This document shows, piece by piece, positions 47,919 through 57,247 of a DNA stretch of 64,000 nucleotides. A program made the translations under genes and the position numbers. Each line of letters opens with the position of its first letter. The stretch's first letter is position 1. The DNA comes from Microbacterium mitrae (GTDB taxonomy: Bacteria; Actinomycetota; Actinomycetes; Actinomycetales; Microbacteriaceae): the NCBI RefSeq assembly GCF_008017445.1, contig NZ_VRSW01000006.1, forward strand, positions 1-64,000, written 5' to 3'. The notes beneath the pieces are model-generated. The model had not been told where the DNA came from, searched no databases, and saw only the letters and a program-made list of their open reading frames with translations.

Positions 47919-48764
47919 GTGGACTTTTGGAACTTTGCGGCCGCCTACTGGTGGCTGGTGTTTCCGCTGATGGGCGTGGGTAGCGCCGTCGCCGGAAACA
48001 TGCGTCGCGCGTCGAAGGCGCGCCACAAGCGACGTCTCGAGCTCCTGGCCGCCAAGCGAGACCTCAAGGCGGCAGAAATCCAAGCGCGGGCAACGCAACG
48101 CGCCGAGCGCCAGGGCCTGCCGATTCCGCAGTACCAGCACCCGGTTCCGCTCGGCAGTGTCGCCGCAGACGCGGCGGCCATCCCTACGACCCGCGAGCAA
48201 GAGATCACACGGCTGATGGCGGAGCACGATGACGTCGTGAAGCGATGGCTGGACTACGAACTCGACGTGGCCAAACTCATTGCCTACCCGGCGATGAGCG
48301 ATGGCCGCAATGAGCTCACGGCTACCTTCTTGCGGGCAAAGCGTCGCGCCGACACGCTGCGGCCCGAGTCGGCCGACGCGAAGGTTGATGCCGACGCGAT
48401 TCGCGCCTATCGCGAGGCCGTCATCGACTTTGGCTCGGCCTTCGATGTGGCCGAGCGCGATGCCAAGCGTCAGAAGAATCGGGCGTTCAGCGACGACGAG
48501 CGCAAACGCCTCGATCGCGCGCTACAGCTGCTGCGCGTCGCAGAAGACCAGGGCGCGACGCAGGCCGAACGCCAGGTTGCCTACCGCCGCGTGCGCGAAG
48601 AGCTCGACGGGCTGATCGTCATCTCCGACGAAGCCATCAGCGTGCTCGAAAAGAAGGTCGCAGGCGAAATCACGAGCGGCGATACTCCCCCGCTGCCGCA
48701 GACGCAGACGCCGGCGCAGGCACAGCCGCCCGCGAAGCCGCAGACGCAGACACCGGAACCATAG
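47919..48764 (+). CDS. Membrane-anchored coiled-coil protein, uncharacterised
   Basis: A 281-residue protein. One N-terminal span (about residues 5-25: FAAAYWWLVFPLMGVG) is followed by a strongly basic stretch (RRASKARHKRRLELLAAKRD) and a long charged helical region likely to be coiled-coil. The tail is a proline/glutamine/threonine-rich low-complexity repeat (QTQTPAQAQPPAKPQ). The GTG start has GGAGG immediately upstream. Such proteins appear in Microbacteriaceae near purL by gene style, but I recognise no named family. Confidence 0.75.
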   Translation: MDFWNFAAAYWWLVFPLMGVGSAVAGNMRRASKARHKRRLELLAAKRDLKAAEIQARATQRAERQGLPIPQYQHPVPLGSVAADAAAIPTTREQEITRLMAEHDDVVKRWLDYELDVAKLIAYPAMSDGRNELTATFLRAKRRADTLRPESADAKVDADAIRAYREAVIDFGSAFDVAERDAKRQKNRAFSDDERKRLDRALQLLRVAEDQGATQAERQVAYRRVREELDGLIVISDEAISVLEKKVAGEITSGDTPPLPQTQTPAQAQPPAKPQTQTPEP

Positions 48765-48842
48765 CGCAGCGAGTGCACGCCGAATCCCGCGAATGCGCGC
48801 CGCGGCACTAGCCTGAGTTCATGAATTCGAGAGGCGCCGCGC

Positions 48843-50075
48843 GTGAGTGAGGCGTGGGATGGGCACGACCGCGGAACGCGCGGCTATCGGTTGCTCATCG
48901 TCGCACTCTTCGCGGCGGGCGTGGCCACGTTTTCGCAGCTGTACTCGGTGCAGGGAGTGCTACCTGAGCTCGCCGCCGATCAGGGCGTGAGCGAATCAAC
49001 CGCAGCGCTTGCTGTCTCGGCGGCGACTCTGGGGCTGGCCATCGCGGTGATTCCGTGGTCGCGCATGGCCGACCGCCGCGGCCGCCGCTTCACGATGCGC
49101 GTTGCGATCTCCGCGGCCGTGGTTCTCGGCCTTATTGTGCCGTTCTCCCCCACGTTCGAGGCGCTATTGGTGCTGCGATTCATTGAGGGTGCGGCGCTGG
49201 GCGGCATCCCCGCCGTCGCGCTGGCGTACCTCGCCGAAGAGATCTCGCCACGCGCCGCCGCCATCGCCAGCGGCACCTACATCTCGGGAACGTCTCTTGG
49301 CGGCCTCGCCGGACGCATCATTTCGGGCCCGCTCAGCGAGGTCTTCACATGGCGCACCGGAACCCTGGTGGTCTCCATCATCGCGGCCATTGCCGGCATC
49401 GTGTTCTTCCTGCTGGCACCCGCGCCGCGCGGCTTCGAACCGGTGATCCGTGGTTCCGCTCGCGATATTCCGCTAGCTCGCAAGATCATGACGTGCCTGC
49501 GTGACTCCCGCCTCGTCGCATTGTTCTGTCAGGGCGGACTGCTCATGGGCGGCTTCGTCGCGGTCTACAACTATCTCGGGTTCCGCCTCCAGGCGCCGCC
49601 GTTTCTGATTCCGGCGACCATCTCCTCCTTCCTGTTTCTCGCCTACCTCTCCGGCACCTGGTCATCGGCGCAATCGGGGCGCGCGGCGCTGCGGGTGGGG
49701 CGATACCGGGTGCTGATTGGCTCCTCGGCGCTCATGTTGGTCGGCCTCGCGATCACGATTTCCAACGCCATCGTCGCGGTCATCATCGGCCTGCTCATCT
49801 TCACGGCCGGATTCTTCGCGGCACACGCCACCGCCTCTGGCTGGATTCCGGCGATCGCACACGTCGGCCGGGCACAGGCGTCGAGCCTTTACAACCTCGC
49901 CTACTACGGCGGCTCGAGCCTATTCGGGTGGGCCGTCGGCCTGGCGTTTCAGCCGTGGGGCTGGCTCGGCGTCGCCGCGACCGTTGGCGCGCTCATTCTG
50001 GTCGCGATGCTGATCGCGGCGTTCTGGCTCGGCCGTGACGCTACCGGCCGCGCCGATCTTCGCGCCGCAATGTAG
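48843..50075 (+). CDS. MFS transporter, YnfM/AraJ-like
   Basis: A 410-residue major facilitator with about 12 spans. The cytoplasmic loop 2-3 motif is SRMADRRGRRFTMR, and a central loop of about 25 residues separates the halves. The arrangement resembles the drug-exporter-like YnfM group. The substrate is unknown. GAGGCGCC-type purines precede the GTG start. The gene stands alone between the coiled-coil protein and the GntR/ABC operon. Confidence 0.88.
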   Translation: MSEAWDGHDRGTRGYRLLIVALFAAGVATFSQLYSVQGVLPELAADQGVSESTAALAVSAATLGLAIAVIPWSRMADRRGRRFTMRVAISAAVVLGLIVPFSPTFEALLVLRFIEGAALGGIPAVALAYLAEEISPRAAAIASGTYISGTSLGGLAGRIISGPLSEVFTWRTGTLVVSIIAAIAGIVFFLLAPAPRGFEPVIRGSARDIPLARKIMTCLRDSRLVALFCQGGLLMGGFVAVYNYLGFRLQAPPFLIPATISSFLFLAYLSGTWSSAQSGRAALRVGRYRVLIGSSALMLVGLAITISNAIVAVIIGLLIFTAGFFAAHATASGWIPAIAHVGRAQASSLYNLAYYGGSSLFGWAVGLAFQPWGWLGVAATVGALILVAMLIAAFWLGRDATGRADLRAAM

Positions 50076-50171
50076 GTTCCGGAACCTGCACTCGCCACCG
50101 GGGGATCGCTGGGGCTTGCAGATCGCGTCAAACTATTCAGGCGCTCCCTCTTGCCACTCGCGTGGTTATGT

Positions 50172-50195
50172 GGTTAGTTAGTCGAGTAACTAACC
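50172..50195. promoter_or_regulatory. YtrA-type operator, perfect 9-base inverted repeat
   Basis: Arms GGTTAGTTA (50172-50180) and TAACTAACC (50187-50195) are separated by 6 bases. The site lies 20 bases before the gntR start codon, as expected for autorepression by YtrA-subfamily regulators. Confidence 0.8.
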
Positions 50196-50214
50196 AAGTA
50201 AGTGGGAGGTGTTC

Positions 50215-50598
50215 GTGATCGAAGAAGGCAAACCGCTCTTCGTCCAGATCGCAGAGCAGATCGAAGACTCCATCGTCGAGGGCTCGCTCGTCGAAGAGGG
50301 TCAGGCGCCGTCCACCAATGAACTCGCCGCGTTTTATCGCATCAACCCGGCGACCGCCGCGAAGGGAGTGAACATGCTCGTTGACAAAGGTGTGCTGTAC
50401 AAGCGCCGCGGAATCGGCATGTTTGTCGCCCAGGGAGCGCGCGAAAACCTGCTGATTGAGCGGCGAGGCATCTTTGCCGACCGCTTTGTTGAGCCGCTCA
50501 TCATCGAGGCTCGCAAGCTCGGGCTCACGACGGACGACTTGGCCGCTCTCATCCGAGATCGTGCCGCACAGACACAAACTGAAGGGGAAAGCCGATGA
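50215..50598 (+). CDS. GntR-family regulator, YtrA subfamily
   Basis: A 127-residue regulator. The winged helix-turn-helix covers most of the protein (PLFVQIAEQIEDSIVEG ... PSTNELAAFYRINPATAAKGVNMLVDKGVL), and only a short C-terminal dimerisation tail follows. That is diagnostic of the YtrA subfamily, which controls linked ABC transporters. The GTG at 50215 is preferred because GGGAGG lies 5 bases upstream; another GTG at 50209 overlaps that site. It overlaps the ABC ATPase gene by 4 bases. Confidence 0.92.
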   Translation: MIEEGKPLFVQIAEQIEDSIVEGSLVEEGQAPSTNELAAFYRINPATAAKGVNMLVDKGVLYKRRGIGMFVAQGARENLLIERRGIFADRFVEPLIIEARKLGLTTDDLAALIRDRAAQTQTEGESR

Positions 50599-51488
50599 CC
50601 ACTGTTGTCGAAGTGAAGAACCTCACCAAGCGATACCGCAAGACGACCGCGGTCGAGAACGTGAGCTTCTCGCTGGAGGAGAACACCATCTACGGCCTGC
50701 TTGGCCGCAACGGCGCTGGCAAGACCACGGTGATGTCGATTATCACCGCGCAGAACTTCGCGACGTCGGGTGATGTGCGGGTGTTCGGCGAGGCACCGTA
50801 CGAAAACGCCAAGGTTCTTAACCGCATGTGCTTCGTGCGAGAGAGTCAGCGATACCCCGACGGCTGGGTTGCGCGCAACGCTATCGCGGCCGCAGCACTC
50901 ATATTCCCGAATTGGAATGAGGAGCTGGCGCAGCGTCTCATCGCAGACTTCCAGTTGCCGCTCAACCGCGATATCAAGAAGGTTTCACGCGGTCAGCTCT
51001 CGGCGATCGGCGTGATTATCGGCATCGCCTCCCGCGCCGAGATCACCTTCTTCGACGAGCCCTACCTGGGGCTGGACGCCGTCGCTCGCCAAATCTTCTA
51101 CGACCGACTGCTTGAGGATTACACCGAGCATCCGCGCACCATTATTCTCTCCAGCCACCTCATCGACGAAGTCTCTAACCTCATTGAACGCGTGTTGGTG
51201 ATCGACGCCGGCAAGATCATCATGGATGAAACCACCGATGATCTCCGCGATCGTGCAACGGCCCTGGTCGGCGACACCGCGGCTGTCGAGGCGTTCGCGG
51301 CGGATCGTGAGGTGCTGCACCGTGAATCGCTCGGACGCGTCACCAGCCTGACCGTGCTCGGTCACATCTCACCGGACGAGCGTCACGCATTGAGCGCGGC
51401 CGGCGTCGATCTTGCCCCCGTTTCGCTTCAGCAACTCATCGTGCGGCTCACGCAGGCCGCCGCAGAGCAGAAGGAGGTCGTGCGATGA
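50595..51488 (+). CDS. ABC transporter ATP-binding protein
   Basis: A 297-residue ATPase. Walker A is GRNGAGKTT at 37-45, the signature reads VSRGQLSAI (an unusual SRGQ form of LSGGQ), Walker B is ITFFDEPYLGLD, and the H-loop is SSHLIDE. A C-terminal extension of about 80 residues follows. It powers the permease encoded next, with which it overlaps by 4 bases. The YtrA-type regulator upstream suggests induction by a cell-envelope antibiotic or similar compound. Confidence 0.92.
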   Translation: MTTVVEVKNLTKRYRKTTAVENVSFSLEENTIYGLLGRNGAGKTTVMSIITAQNFATSGDVRVFGEAPYENAKVLNRMCFVRESQRYPDGWVARNAIAAAALIFPNWNEELAQRLIADFQLPLNRDIKKVSRGQLSAIGVIIGIASRAEITFFDEPYLGLDAVARQIFYDRLLEDYTEHPRTIILSSHLIDEVSNLIERVLVIDAGKIIMDETTDDLRDRATALVGDTAAVEAFAADREVLHRESLGRVTSLTVLGHISPDERHALSAAGVDLAPVSLQQLIVRLTQAAAEQKEVVR

Positions 51489-52171
51489 GTCGCATCGGCA
51501 CCGTTACCCGCATGCAGTTCGTCAACCGCTGGACCTTCGTGTGGATCCCCCTGATTATTCTGGGCAGCTCCTTTCTGGTCTCGCTTCTCGTCTACATCTT
51601 GATCCCCGAATCCGGCCCGAAGTTCGGCGGCGGATCGCAAGCGCCCATGTGGTACATGCTGAGCGCGGGCATCATGGCGATGGCGGCGACCTTCCCGTTC
51701 TCCCAGGCGATGAGCGTGACCAGGCGCGAGTTCTACATCGGAACGCTGAGCGCCGGTGCCATCGCCGCAGCGATTCTGGCGTTGATCGTTGTCGTTGGCG
51801 GACTCATCGAAGAGGTCACCGGTGGGTGGGGAGTCAATGGCTTCTTCTTCCGTCTGCCATGGCTGTGGACGGCGGGCCCATTCGTTGCCGGGCTGTTCTA
51901 CTTCACGGTCACCATGTTGCTGTTCACGATCGGCTTCTTCTTCGCGACGGTCTACCGCCGCTGGGGAGCGCGCGGACTCACCTTCGGGCTGGTCGGCTTC
52001 GGTTTGGTGCTCGTGTTGATCATCGGCGCGATCACTCGGCTCGAGATTTGGGGAGCGGTGGCCGAGTTCTTCCTCGCCGCCGGCGTCACCGGACTCACCT
52101 TCATGCTGCTGGCGCTCATGCTCATCTTCGCTGTCGCCGCCTACCTGCCGCTACGCCGCTCGGTGCCGTAA
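51485..52171 (+). CDS. ABC transporter permease
   Basis: A 228-residue membrane protein with about six hydrophobic spans (near 20-45, 60-80, 100-122, 135-160, 168-190 and 200-222). It has no recognisable import-type EAA loop, consistent with an exporter. It is coupled to the ATPase gene by an ATGA overlap and is the last gene of the GntR/ABC operon. The family is not specific enough to predict a substrate. Confidence 0.85.
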   Translation: MSRIGTVTRMQFVNRWTFVWIPLIILGSSFLVSLLVYILIPESGPKFGGGSQAPMWYMLSAGIMAMAATFPFSQAMSVTRREFYIGTLSAGAIAAAILALIVVVGGLIEEVTGGWGVNGFFFRLPWLWTAGPFVAGLFYFTVTMLLFTIGFFFATVYRRWGARGLTFGLVGFGLVLVLIIGAITRLEIWGAVAEFFLAAGVTGLTFMLLALMLIFAVAAYLPLRRSVP

Positions 52172-52247
52172 ACCGGTCGCCCCGGCACTACAAGCCACGG
52201 GTTCCAAGCGGTACGGGCGCTAGCCTGGAACAAAGATCGGAGACCGC

Positions 52248-53516
52248 GTGACCCGTACTGCGCAGCAGAGCGCCGCCACCGAACGTACGTCTCGGTGGCG
52301 GGTGCTTCCGGGGCGAGCGAATGTCGTGCTGTGGTTGGGCGTCGGCGCTCTCGCCGTCGCCCTCCTCGCCGTCTCGGCGCCGCTCAGCGTCACGGTGTAC
52401 GAGGTTCCGGTGGTCACCGCCATGCTGTTCTCGCTGGTGTTGGCGGGAGCCATGCCGCTTGCCATCGTGCTGCCGTGGGGCGGAGTTGCGGCGGCGATCG
52501 TGAGCGCGACCGCGTTGACGAGTGGGTCGACCTTCACCACCGAGGCGCCATGGCCCGTTTCCGTCACCACCACGATCGCGGTCTCGCTGACCTGGCTGCT
52601 GGTGGGTTGGCGGGCACGATGGTTTGTGGTGACGATCGCCTGGGCCGGCGGGTTGTTGCTGGTGATTGTCTCCACCACGGAGGCTCTCAGCGCCAATGCC
52701 CCGAGCGGCGCGATCATCGCCGATCTGGTGGTGTTCGCCGCGGCATCCCTGGTGTTGGCCCTGGCCGGCATCATCATGCGCAATTGGGAGATTGTGGGCG
52801 CCCAGCTCGTTGCGGAACGAGCGCTCTCCGCTGCTGAAATCGCGCACCGCGAAGCGGCAGAGGAGAAGGCCCGCATCGCCCGCGAACTGCACGATGTGGT
52901 GGCGCACGGCATGTCGGCCATTCAGGTTCGCGCCGCCAGCGCTCGGTACCGCCTTGCCGATCTCCCACCCGATGCGATTGCGGAGTTTGACGATATTGCC
53001 GCCACCGCGCGCTCATCGATGGCCGATATGCGTTCCATTCTTGGGGTGCTGCGCGACGAAACAACAGGCGCCGCATCGAACCCGCAGCCGACGCTTGCCG
53101 ATCTTTCCGCGCTCGTGGAGCGGGCGCGCGCGCTCGCGCCGGTAACGGTCACCGGCGAATGGAACCTCACCCCCGCGGAGCGCGCCGACCCGCTCCTGGG
53201 GCTCACCGTGTACCGCGCCGTGCAGGAGGCGCTGAGCAACGCCGCCCGCCACGCGCCCGGAGCCGCCGTCACCGTTGCCTGGCACGAATCGGGCAACGAG
53301 CGACACATCACCATCACCAATGAGGCCACCACTCGTCCGGCCGATGCCCGCGCCGGTGACGCGCACCCCAGCCGCACCGGCGGGCAGGGCCTGCGCGGCA
53401 TGCGTGAGCGGTTGCATGTGCTGAACGGAACCGTCACAACGGCAACGCAAGCTGGCGGCGGCTTTGCCGTGCAGGTTGCGATTCCACGCGCAAGCACCCG
53501 AGGAGCATCGTCATGA
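52248..53516 (+). CDS. NarL-type sensor histidine kinase
   Basis: A 422-residue kinase. About six short membrane spans fill residues 28-180, with little extracytoplasmic sequence. H215 in RIARELHDVVAHGMSAI is the phosphoacceptor. The HATPase domain has the N-box VQEALSNAARHAPG and ends with GGQGLRGMRERL. GTG start; the spacer from the ABC permease is 76 bases, so a separate promoter is likely. It overlaps the response regulator gene by 4 bases. It may be linked to the acyltransferase downstream. Confidence 0.92.
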   Translation: MTRTAQQSAATERTSRWRVLPGRANVVLWLGVGALAVALLAVSAPLSVTVYEVPVVTAMLFSLVLAGAMPLAIVLPWGGVAAAIVSATALTSGSTFTTEAPWPVSVTTTIAVSLTWLLVGWRARWFVVTIAWAGGLLLVIVSTTEALSANAPSGAIIADLVVFAAASLVLALAGIIMRNWEIVGAQLVAERALSAAEIAHREAAEEKARIARELHDVVAHGMSAIQVRAASARYRLADLPPDAIAEFDDIAATARSSMADMRSILGVLRDETTGAASNPQPTLADLSALVERARALAPVTVTGEWNLTPAERADPLLGLTVYRAVQEALSNAARHAPGAAVTVAWHESGNERHITITNEATTRPADARAGDAHPSRTGGQGLRGMRERLHVLNGTVTTATQAGGGFAVQVAIPRASTRGASS

Positions 53517-54184
53517 TTAGCGTGTTGATTGTTGATGACCAGGCCATGGTTCGTGCCGGGTTCGCCGCAATCTTGGGCGCGCACGACGGAATCACCGTCG
53601 TTGGCCAGGCGGGCGACGGCGTCGAAGGCGTTGCATTGGCGCGCGAGATGCGCCCCGACGTGGTGTTGATGGACGTTCGCATGCCCAACCTCAATGGCAT
53701 TGATGCGACGACCGAAATTCTCGCGGCCGCGGAGCGTGACGGGCGGACAAGCCCCGCCGTGCTGATTCTCACAACGTTTGACGCGGACGAGTATGTGCAC
53801 GACGCGCTGGCGGCCGGCGCGAGCGGCTTTCTGCTGAAAGACGCGCTTCCAGAAGAGCTCGTCAATGCGGTGCGCGTGGTTGCCGCGGGCGACGCGCTGC
53901 TCGCCCCTCGAATCACCAAGCGCCTGCTGGAGAAGTTTGCCGCCACACGGCCAGCGACCAACCGACACTCCCTGCGCCTGAACGACCTCACCGAACGCGA
54001 GCACGAAATTTTGGTGCTGATCGGTCGCGGCCTCTCCAACCGAGAGATCGCAGAGTCGTTGTTTCTCGCCGAGCAGACCGTGAAGAGTCACGTCAGCCGA
54101 ATCTTCACCAAGCTCGACCTGCGGGACCGCGTCAATGCCGTCATCCTCGCGTATGACGCCGGTCTCGTCGAACGCTCCGACTAG
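53513..54184 (+). CDS. NarL/FixJ-family response regulator
   Basis: A 223-residue regulator with D54 as phosphoacceptor, DDQ at 8-10, LTTFD, and K in LLKDALP. The LuxR-type helix-turn-helix is LTEREHEILVLIGRGLSNREIA...KSHVSRIFTKL. It is coupled to the histidine kinase upstream. Three CCGTAGGG-like sites lie in the 90 bases after its stop, in front of the acyltransferase gene, and could be its binding sites. Confidence 0.93.
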   Translation: MISVLIVDDQAMVRAGFAAILGAHDGITVVGQAGDGVEGVALAREMRPDVVLMDVRMPNLNGIDATTEILAAAERDGRTSPAVLILTTFDADEYVHDALAAGASGFLLKDALPEELVNAVRVVAAGDALLAPRITKRLLEKFAATRPATNRHSLRLNDLTEREHEILVLIGRGLSNREIAESLFLAEQTVKSHVSRIFTKLDLRDRVNAVILAYDAGLVERSD

Positions 54185-54198
54185 CCCGAAAGCCAACA

Positions 54199-54274
54199 CC
54201 CCCTACCGCAGTACTGTCGAGGTCACCCCCGTAGGGTGATGCCCCGACCACCTGTTGTGCCGCACCGTAGGGGT
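54199..54274 (+). promoter_or_regulatory. Three CCGTAGGG-like sites upstream of the acyltransferase gene
   Basis: The sites are CCCCCTACCG (54199-54208, reverse orientation), CCGTAGGG (54229-54236) and CCGTAGGGG (54265-54273). They are spaced about 28 and 36 bases apart and end directly at the start codon. Repeated sites of this kind suit a dimeric response regulator or a similar activator/repressor. Confidence 0.5.
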
Positions 54275-55657
54275 ATGGTCGACATCGCCCCGCGCCAAAC
54301 AACCACCGCCGCCCCCTTCGGTGGCCGCGCATCAATGGCGCGAACGAGCACCGACGCAATAGCGCGAACGACCACCGGCGCTCCCACCCCGAGCCGGGCT
54401 CCCCGGCGCGAGCTGCCCGTCATCGGCGGCGCGCGCGACATCGCCATCGACACCACCCGATCGATACTGCTGGTGATCGTCGTCGCGCTGCACGCCTTCA
54501 TGGTCGGCGTCAGCCTCGACGTCAACGGTACGCCGCTACTCGAAAACGCGATGGAGCATTGGTCAGGCTGGCCCGTGCTGACCTGGTTCGCGCAGGTCAT
54601 GCCGCTGTTCTTCGTGCTCGGCGGCTTCGCCTCCTACACGCAGTACAGCCGCCTCCGGGCTCGCGGAACCACGGCATCTGCCTACATTTCGTCACGCCTC
54701 GTACGCCTGCTCATTCCCGCAGGAGCGGCTATCGCGGCCGTCACCGTATTTCTGGCCGTACTCACCGTGACCGGCGTCTCGCCCGATGTCATCGCGACGG
54801 CGGGTTTTCGCATTAGCCAGCCGTTCTGGTTCTTAGCGGTTTACATCGGAGTCACCGCCCTGGTTCCGGCCATGGTCTGGCTACACGAACGAAACACGAC
54901 ACTCAGCCTCCTCACTCTGGCACTCGGTGCGGTTGTGGTAGATATTGTGCGCGTGGCCACCGACATTCCGGCGATTGGCCTGCTCAACCTGGCTTTTGTG
55001 TGGTTGTTTGCGCAGCAGTTGGGCTTTGCGCTCGCCGACGGAACACTCGACCGCCTCGGTGTTCGCGCCCAGCGCGTGATCGGCGTGGGCGCCGTCGCCA
55101 CCCTTGCCCTCACGATGCTCACCGGCTTCTACCCGACCGACCTGTACGCCGCTCTCAACCCGCCGATGGCCGCGCTGGTGCTGCTCGGCATCGCGCAAAC
55201 CATGCTCTTTCTGCAGTTGCGTGCTGGCCTGCGCCGGTTCGGCGCCCTGCCCGGCATCGCCCGCGTCACCTGCTGGATCGGCGACCGCTCAATGACGATC
55301 TACAGCTGGCACATGCTGGTGACCATCGCGATTGCCGGCGCCCTCATCATCGCGCCGTTCTCATTGCCCACTCCGGTCAGCCTCGATTGGTGGCTGACCC
55401 GGCCGCTGTGGTTTGTCGCCGTCGGATTCGCGGTCTTCCTGGTCGCTTCCCTCGCCGGTCGGCTGGAGCGTCGCCGCGTCACCGCGCCCGCCGGGAGAGT
55501 CGCCACCGTCGCCGCGACGCTCCTTGCCATCGCGGGCGTCGTGGCCACCCTCATCATTGGTTCCGTCGGCGCCGTCTGGGTCATCGCCACCGCAGCCGTC
55601 GCGCTCGCCCTCGCGCTCGTCGCGCGCCGCGCGCCGCGCGAGATCAGCTCGCGCTAA
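54275..55657 (+). CDS. Membrane acyltransferase, family 3-like
   Basis: A 460-residue integral membrane protein with about ten spans. After a proline/threonine/arginine-rich cytoplasmic head (about 1-55) comes IDTTRSILLVIVVALHAF, in which the histidine corresponds to the catalytic residue of acyltransferase family 3 proteins. MPLFFVLGGFASYTQYSRL is the typical second segment. It probably modifies a surface glycan or lipid. The ATG at 54275 is preferred; an ATG at 54236 also fits the frame. Its position beside a kinase/regulator pair suggests envelope-stress control. Confidence 0.82.
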   Translation: MVDIAPRQTTTAAPFGGRASMARTSTDAIARTTTGAPTPSRAPRRELPVIGGARDIAIDTTRSILLVIVVALHAFMVGVSLDVNGTPLLENAMEHWSGWPVLTWFAQVMPLFFVLGGFASYTQYSRLRARGTTASAYISSRLVRLLIPAGAAIAAVTVFLAVLTVTGVSPDVIATAGFRISQPFWFLAVYIGVTALVPAMVWLHERNTTLSLLTLALGAVVVDIVRVATDIPAIGLLNLAFVWLFAQQLGFALADGTLDRLGVRAQRVIGVGAVATLALTMLTGFYPTDLYAALNPPMAALVLLGIAQTMLFLQLRAGLRRFGALPGIARVTCWIGDRSMTIYSWHMLVTIAIAGALIIAPFSLPTPVSLDWWLTRPLWFVAVGFAVFLVASLAGRLERRRVTAPAGRVATVAATLLAIAGVVATLIIGSVGAVWVIATAAVALALALVARRAPREISSR

Positions 55658-55812
55658 CGGGTTGCGACGCACCTCCCACACCGTTGACTGACCGCCGTGT
55701 GGACTGACGTGTGCACCGCTGTCGCGCCGCTGGCTGCGCCGCTGTCGCGGTCGGGCGCTAGTCTTTGCGTTACTGTCGCCATCCAAAAACCTGCATCAGG
55801 GACGGTATTGCC

Positions 55813-56697
55813 ATGAGCGCGCTTCGCATTCTTCACCTCACCGACACCCACCTCTTTGGCGACGATTCGCGCCACTATGGCGTTGTCAACACCGCCTCGC
55901 AACTCGCCGCCGCGCTCGCACACGTGAGCGATCTGGCCGTCGACCTCGTTGTCGTTTCGGGCGACGTGAGTGAAGACGGAACCATCGAGTCGTACCAGCG
56001 CGTGCGACAGCTGGTGGGCGACTGGGCTGAGGCGCACGGGGGGCGGGCCGTGTTTGCCATGGGCAACCATGATCGTCGTGAAGCCTTTCGGGCCGTGCTT
56101 GGTGGCGGCCAGCCCGGGACCGAGGAGCGCCTGCCGGTCGGTGACGACCCGGCACGGCCCGTCGTCTCGGTGACGCAGCATGATGGTTGGCGTGTGGTGG
56201 TGTTAGACACCTCCGTGCCAACCCGCGGCTACGGAAACCTTGAACCCGAACAGCTCGAATTTCTGCGTGAGACGCTGGCTGAGCCTGCCGAGCACGGCAC
56301 GGTCATCGTGATGCATCATGCGCCTATCGATGCGCAGACCGATCTGTTGCAGGCACTCGCCCTCGACCCTGCTGACGGCGACGCGCTTGTTCGACTGATT
56401 CGTGGTTCCGATGTGCGCGTGGTGCTCAGTGGTCACTACCACCACCCCGTTGTCGAGACGATTGAGGGAATTCCGGTGGTCGTCGCGCCGGGCGTGGCAA
56501 ATATTGCGCGCGCGCTCGATGACCCGGCCGAAGAATCGGCGGAACTGGCGTTTGGCGGCGCGGTCGTTGAGATCCGCGGCTCACGCACGCGCGTGGTTCC
56601 GTTTGTCGAGCGCATCGAGCCGGCGAGCGAGGTCTTTCACCTGGGCCGGGAGGCGGTCGCCGAGATTATCGCGGCCGTGGGGCGACCCGCGAGGTAG
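55813..56697 (+). CDS. Metallophosphoesterase, CpdA-like
   Basis: A 294-residue calcineurin-like phosphoesterase with all five motifs: DTH at 11-13, SGDVSED, GNHD, a histidine in MHHAP and GHYHHP. Proteins of this layout include cyclic-nucleotide phosphodiesterases (CpdA/Rv0805-like), although many act on other phosphodiesters. The ATG lies in GCCATGAGCGC without a strong ribosome binding site. A longer frame upstream is not supported by conserved sequence. It stands alone, convergent with the chorismate mutase gene. Confidence 0.9.
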   Translation: MSALRILHLTDTHLFGDDSRHYGVVNTASQLAAALAHVSDLAVDLVVVSGDVSEDGTIESYQRVRQLVGDWAEAHGGRAVFAMGNHDRREAFRAVLGGGQPGTEERLPVGDDPARPVVSVTQHDGWRVVVLDTSVPTRGYGNLEPEQLEFLRETLAEPAEHGTVIVMHHAPIDAQTDLLQALALDPADGDALVRLIRGSDVRVVLSGHYHHPVVETIEGIPVVVAPGVANIARALDDPAEESAELAFGGAVVEIRGSRTRVVPFVERIEPASEVFHLGREAVAEIIAAVGRPAR

Positions 56698-56777
56698 CGC
56701 GACGGTTGCGTTGGCGGTCGATATTGACGGTTGGCGGTGGCGGTGGCGGTTGCGTCGGCGAGGGTGGAACCGCGTTG

Positions 56778-57077
56778 CTAGCCGCGCTCTTCTGCCGTCT
56801 CGGTGTGGTGACGAATCACCTCGGCGACGACAAAGTTGAACCACTTTTCGGCGAACTCGGGGTCAAGGTGCGCGTCTTCGGCGAGCTGCTTGAGGCGCGC
56901 AACCTGTTGTTCCTCGCGCTTGGGATCAGACGCCGGCATCGCGTGCTCGGCCTTGAGGACGCCCACCTGTTGCGTCGCGCGGAACCGTTCGGCCAGCATA
57001 AAAATGAGGGCGGCATCGATATTGTCGATCGTCGCGCGCAAGCGCAGGAGCGTGGTGGTGGGGTCTTCCGCGGTCAT
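56778..57077 (-). CDS. Chorismate mutase, AroQ class
   Basis: A 99-residue all-helical AroQ-type chorismate mutase. LRATIDNIDAALIFMLAERF carries the first active-site arginine and aspartate region. Q37/K42-type residues lie in TQQVGVLKAEH, and PKREEQQVARLKQLAE gives the next arginine/glutamate. It converts chorismate to prephenate for phenylalanine and tyrosine synthesis. No DAHP synthase lies near. The short form without a regulatory domain is typical of actinobacteria. Confidence 0.92.
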   Translation of the reverse strand: MTAEDPTTTLLRLRATIDNIDAALIFMLAERFRATQQVGVLKAEHAMPASDPKREEQQVARLKQLAEDAHLDPEFAEKWFNFVVAEVIRHHTETAEERG

Positions 57078-57247
57078 GCCCTTAGCCTAGATCGCGCCGA
57101 TGACGCGCGCGTTCATTCCGCGTAACGAATGCGGGTCAGAGTCCGCCGTGCTTGCTGGCCACCGGCCATATACACACTCAGGGCGTTCGATGGATCCGAA
57201 CGCATGCAATTCTTCTGAGATTCTCAGCGGGCTGGTAAATTGTGAGC

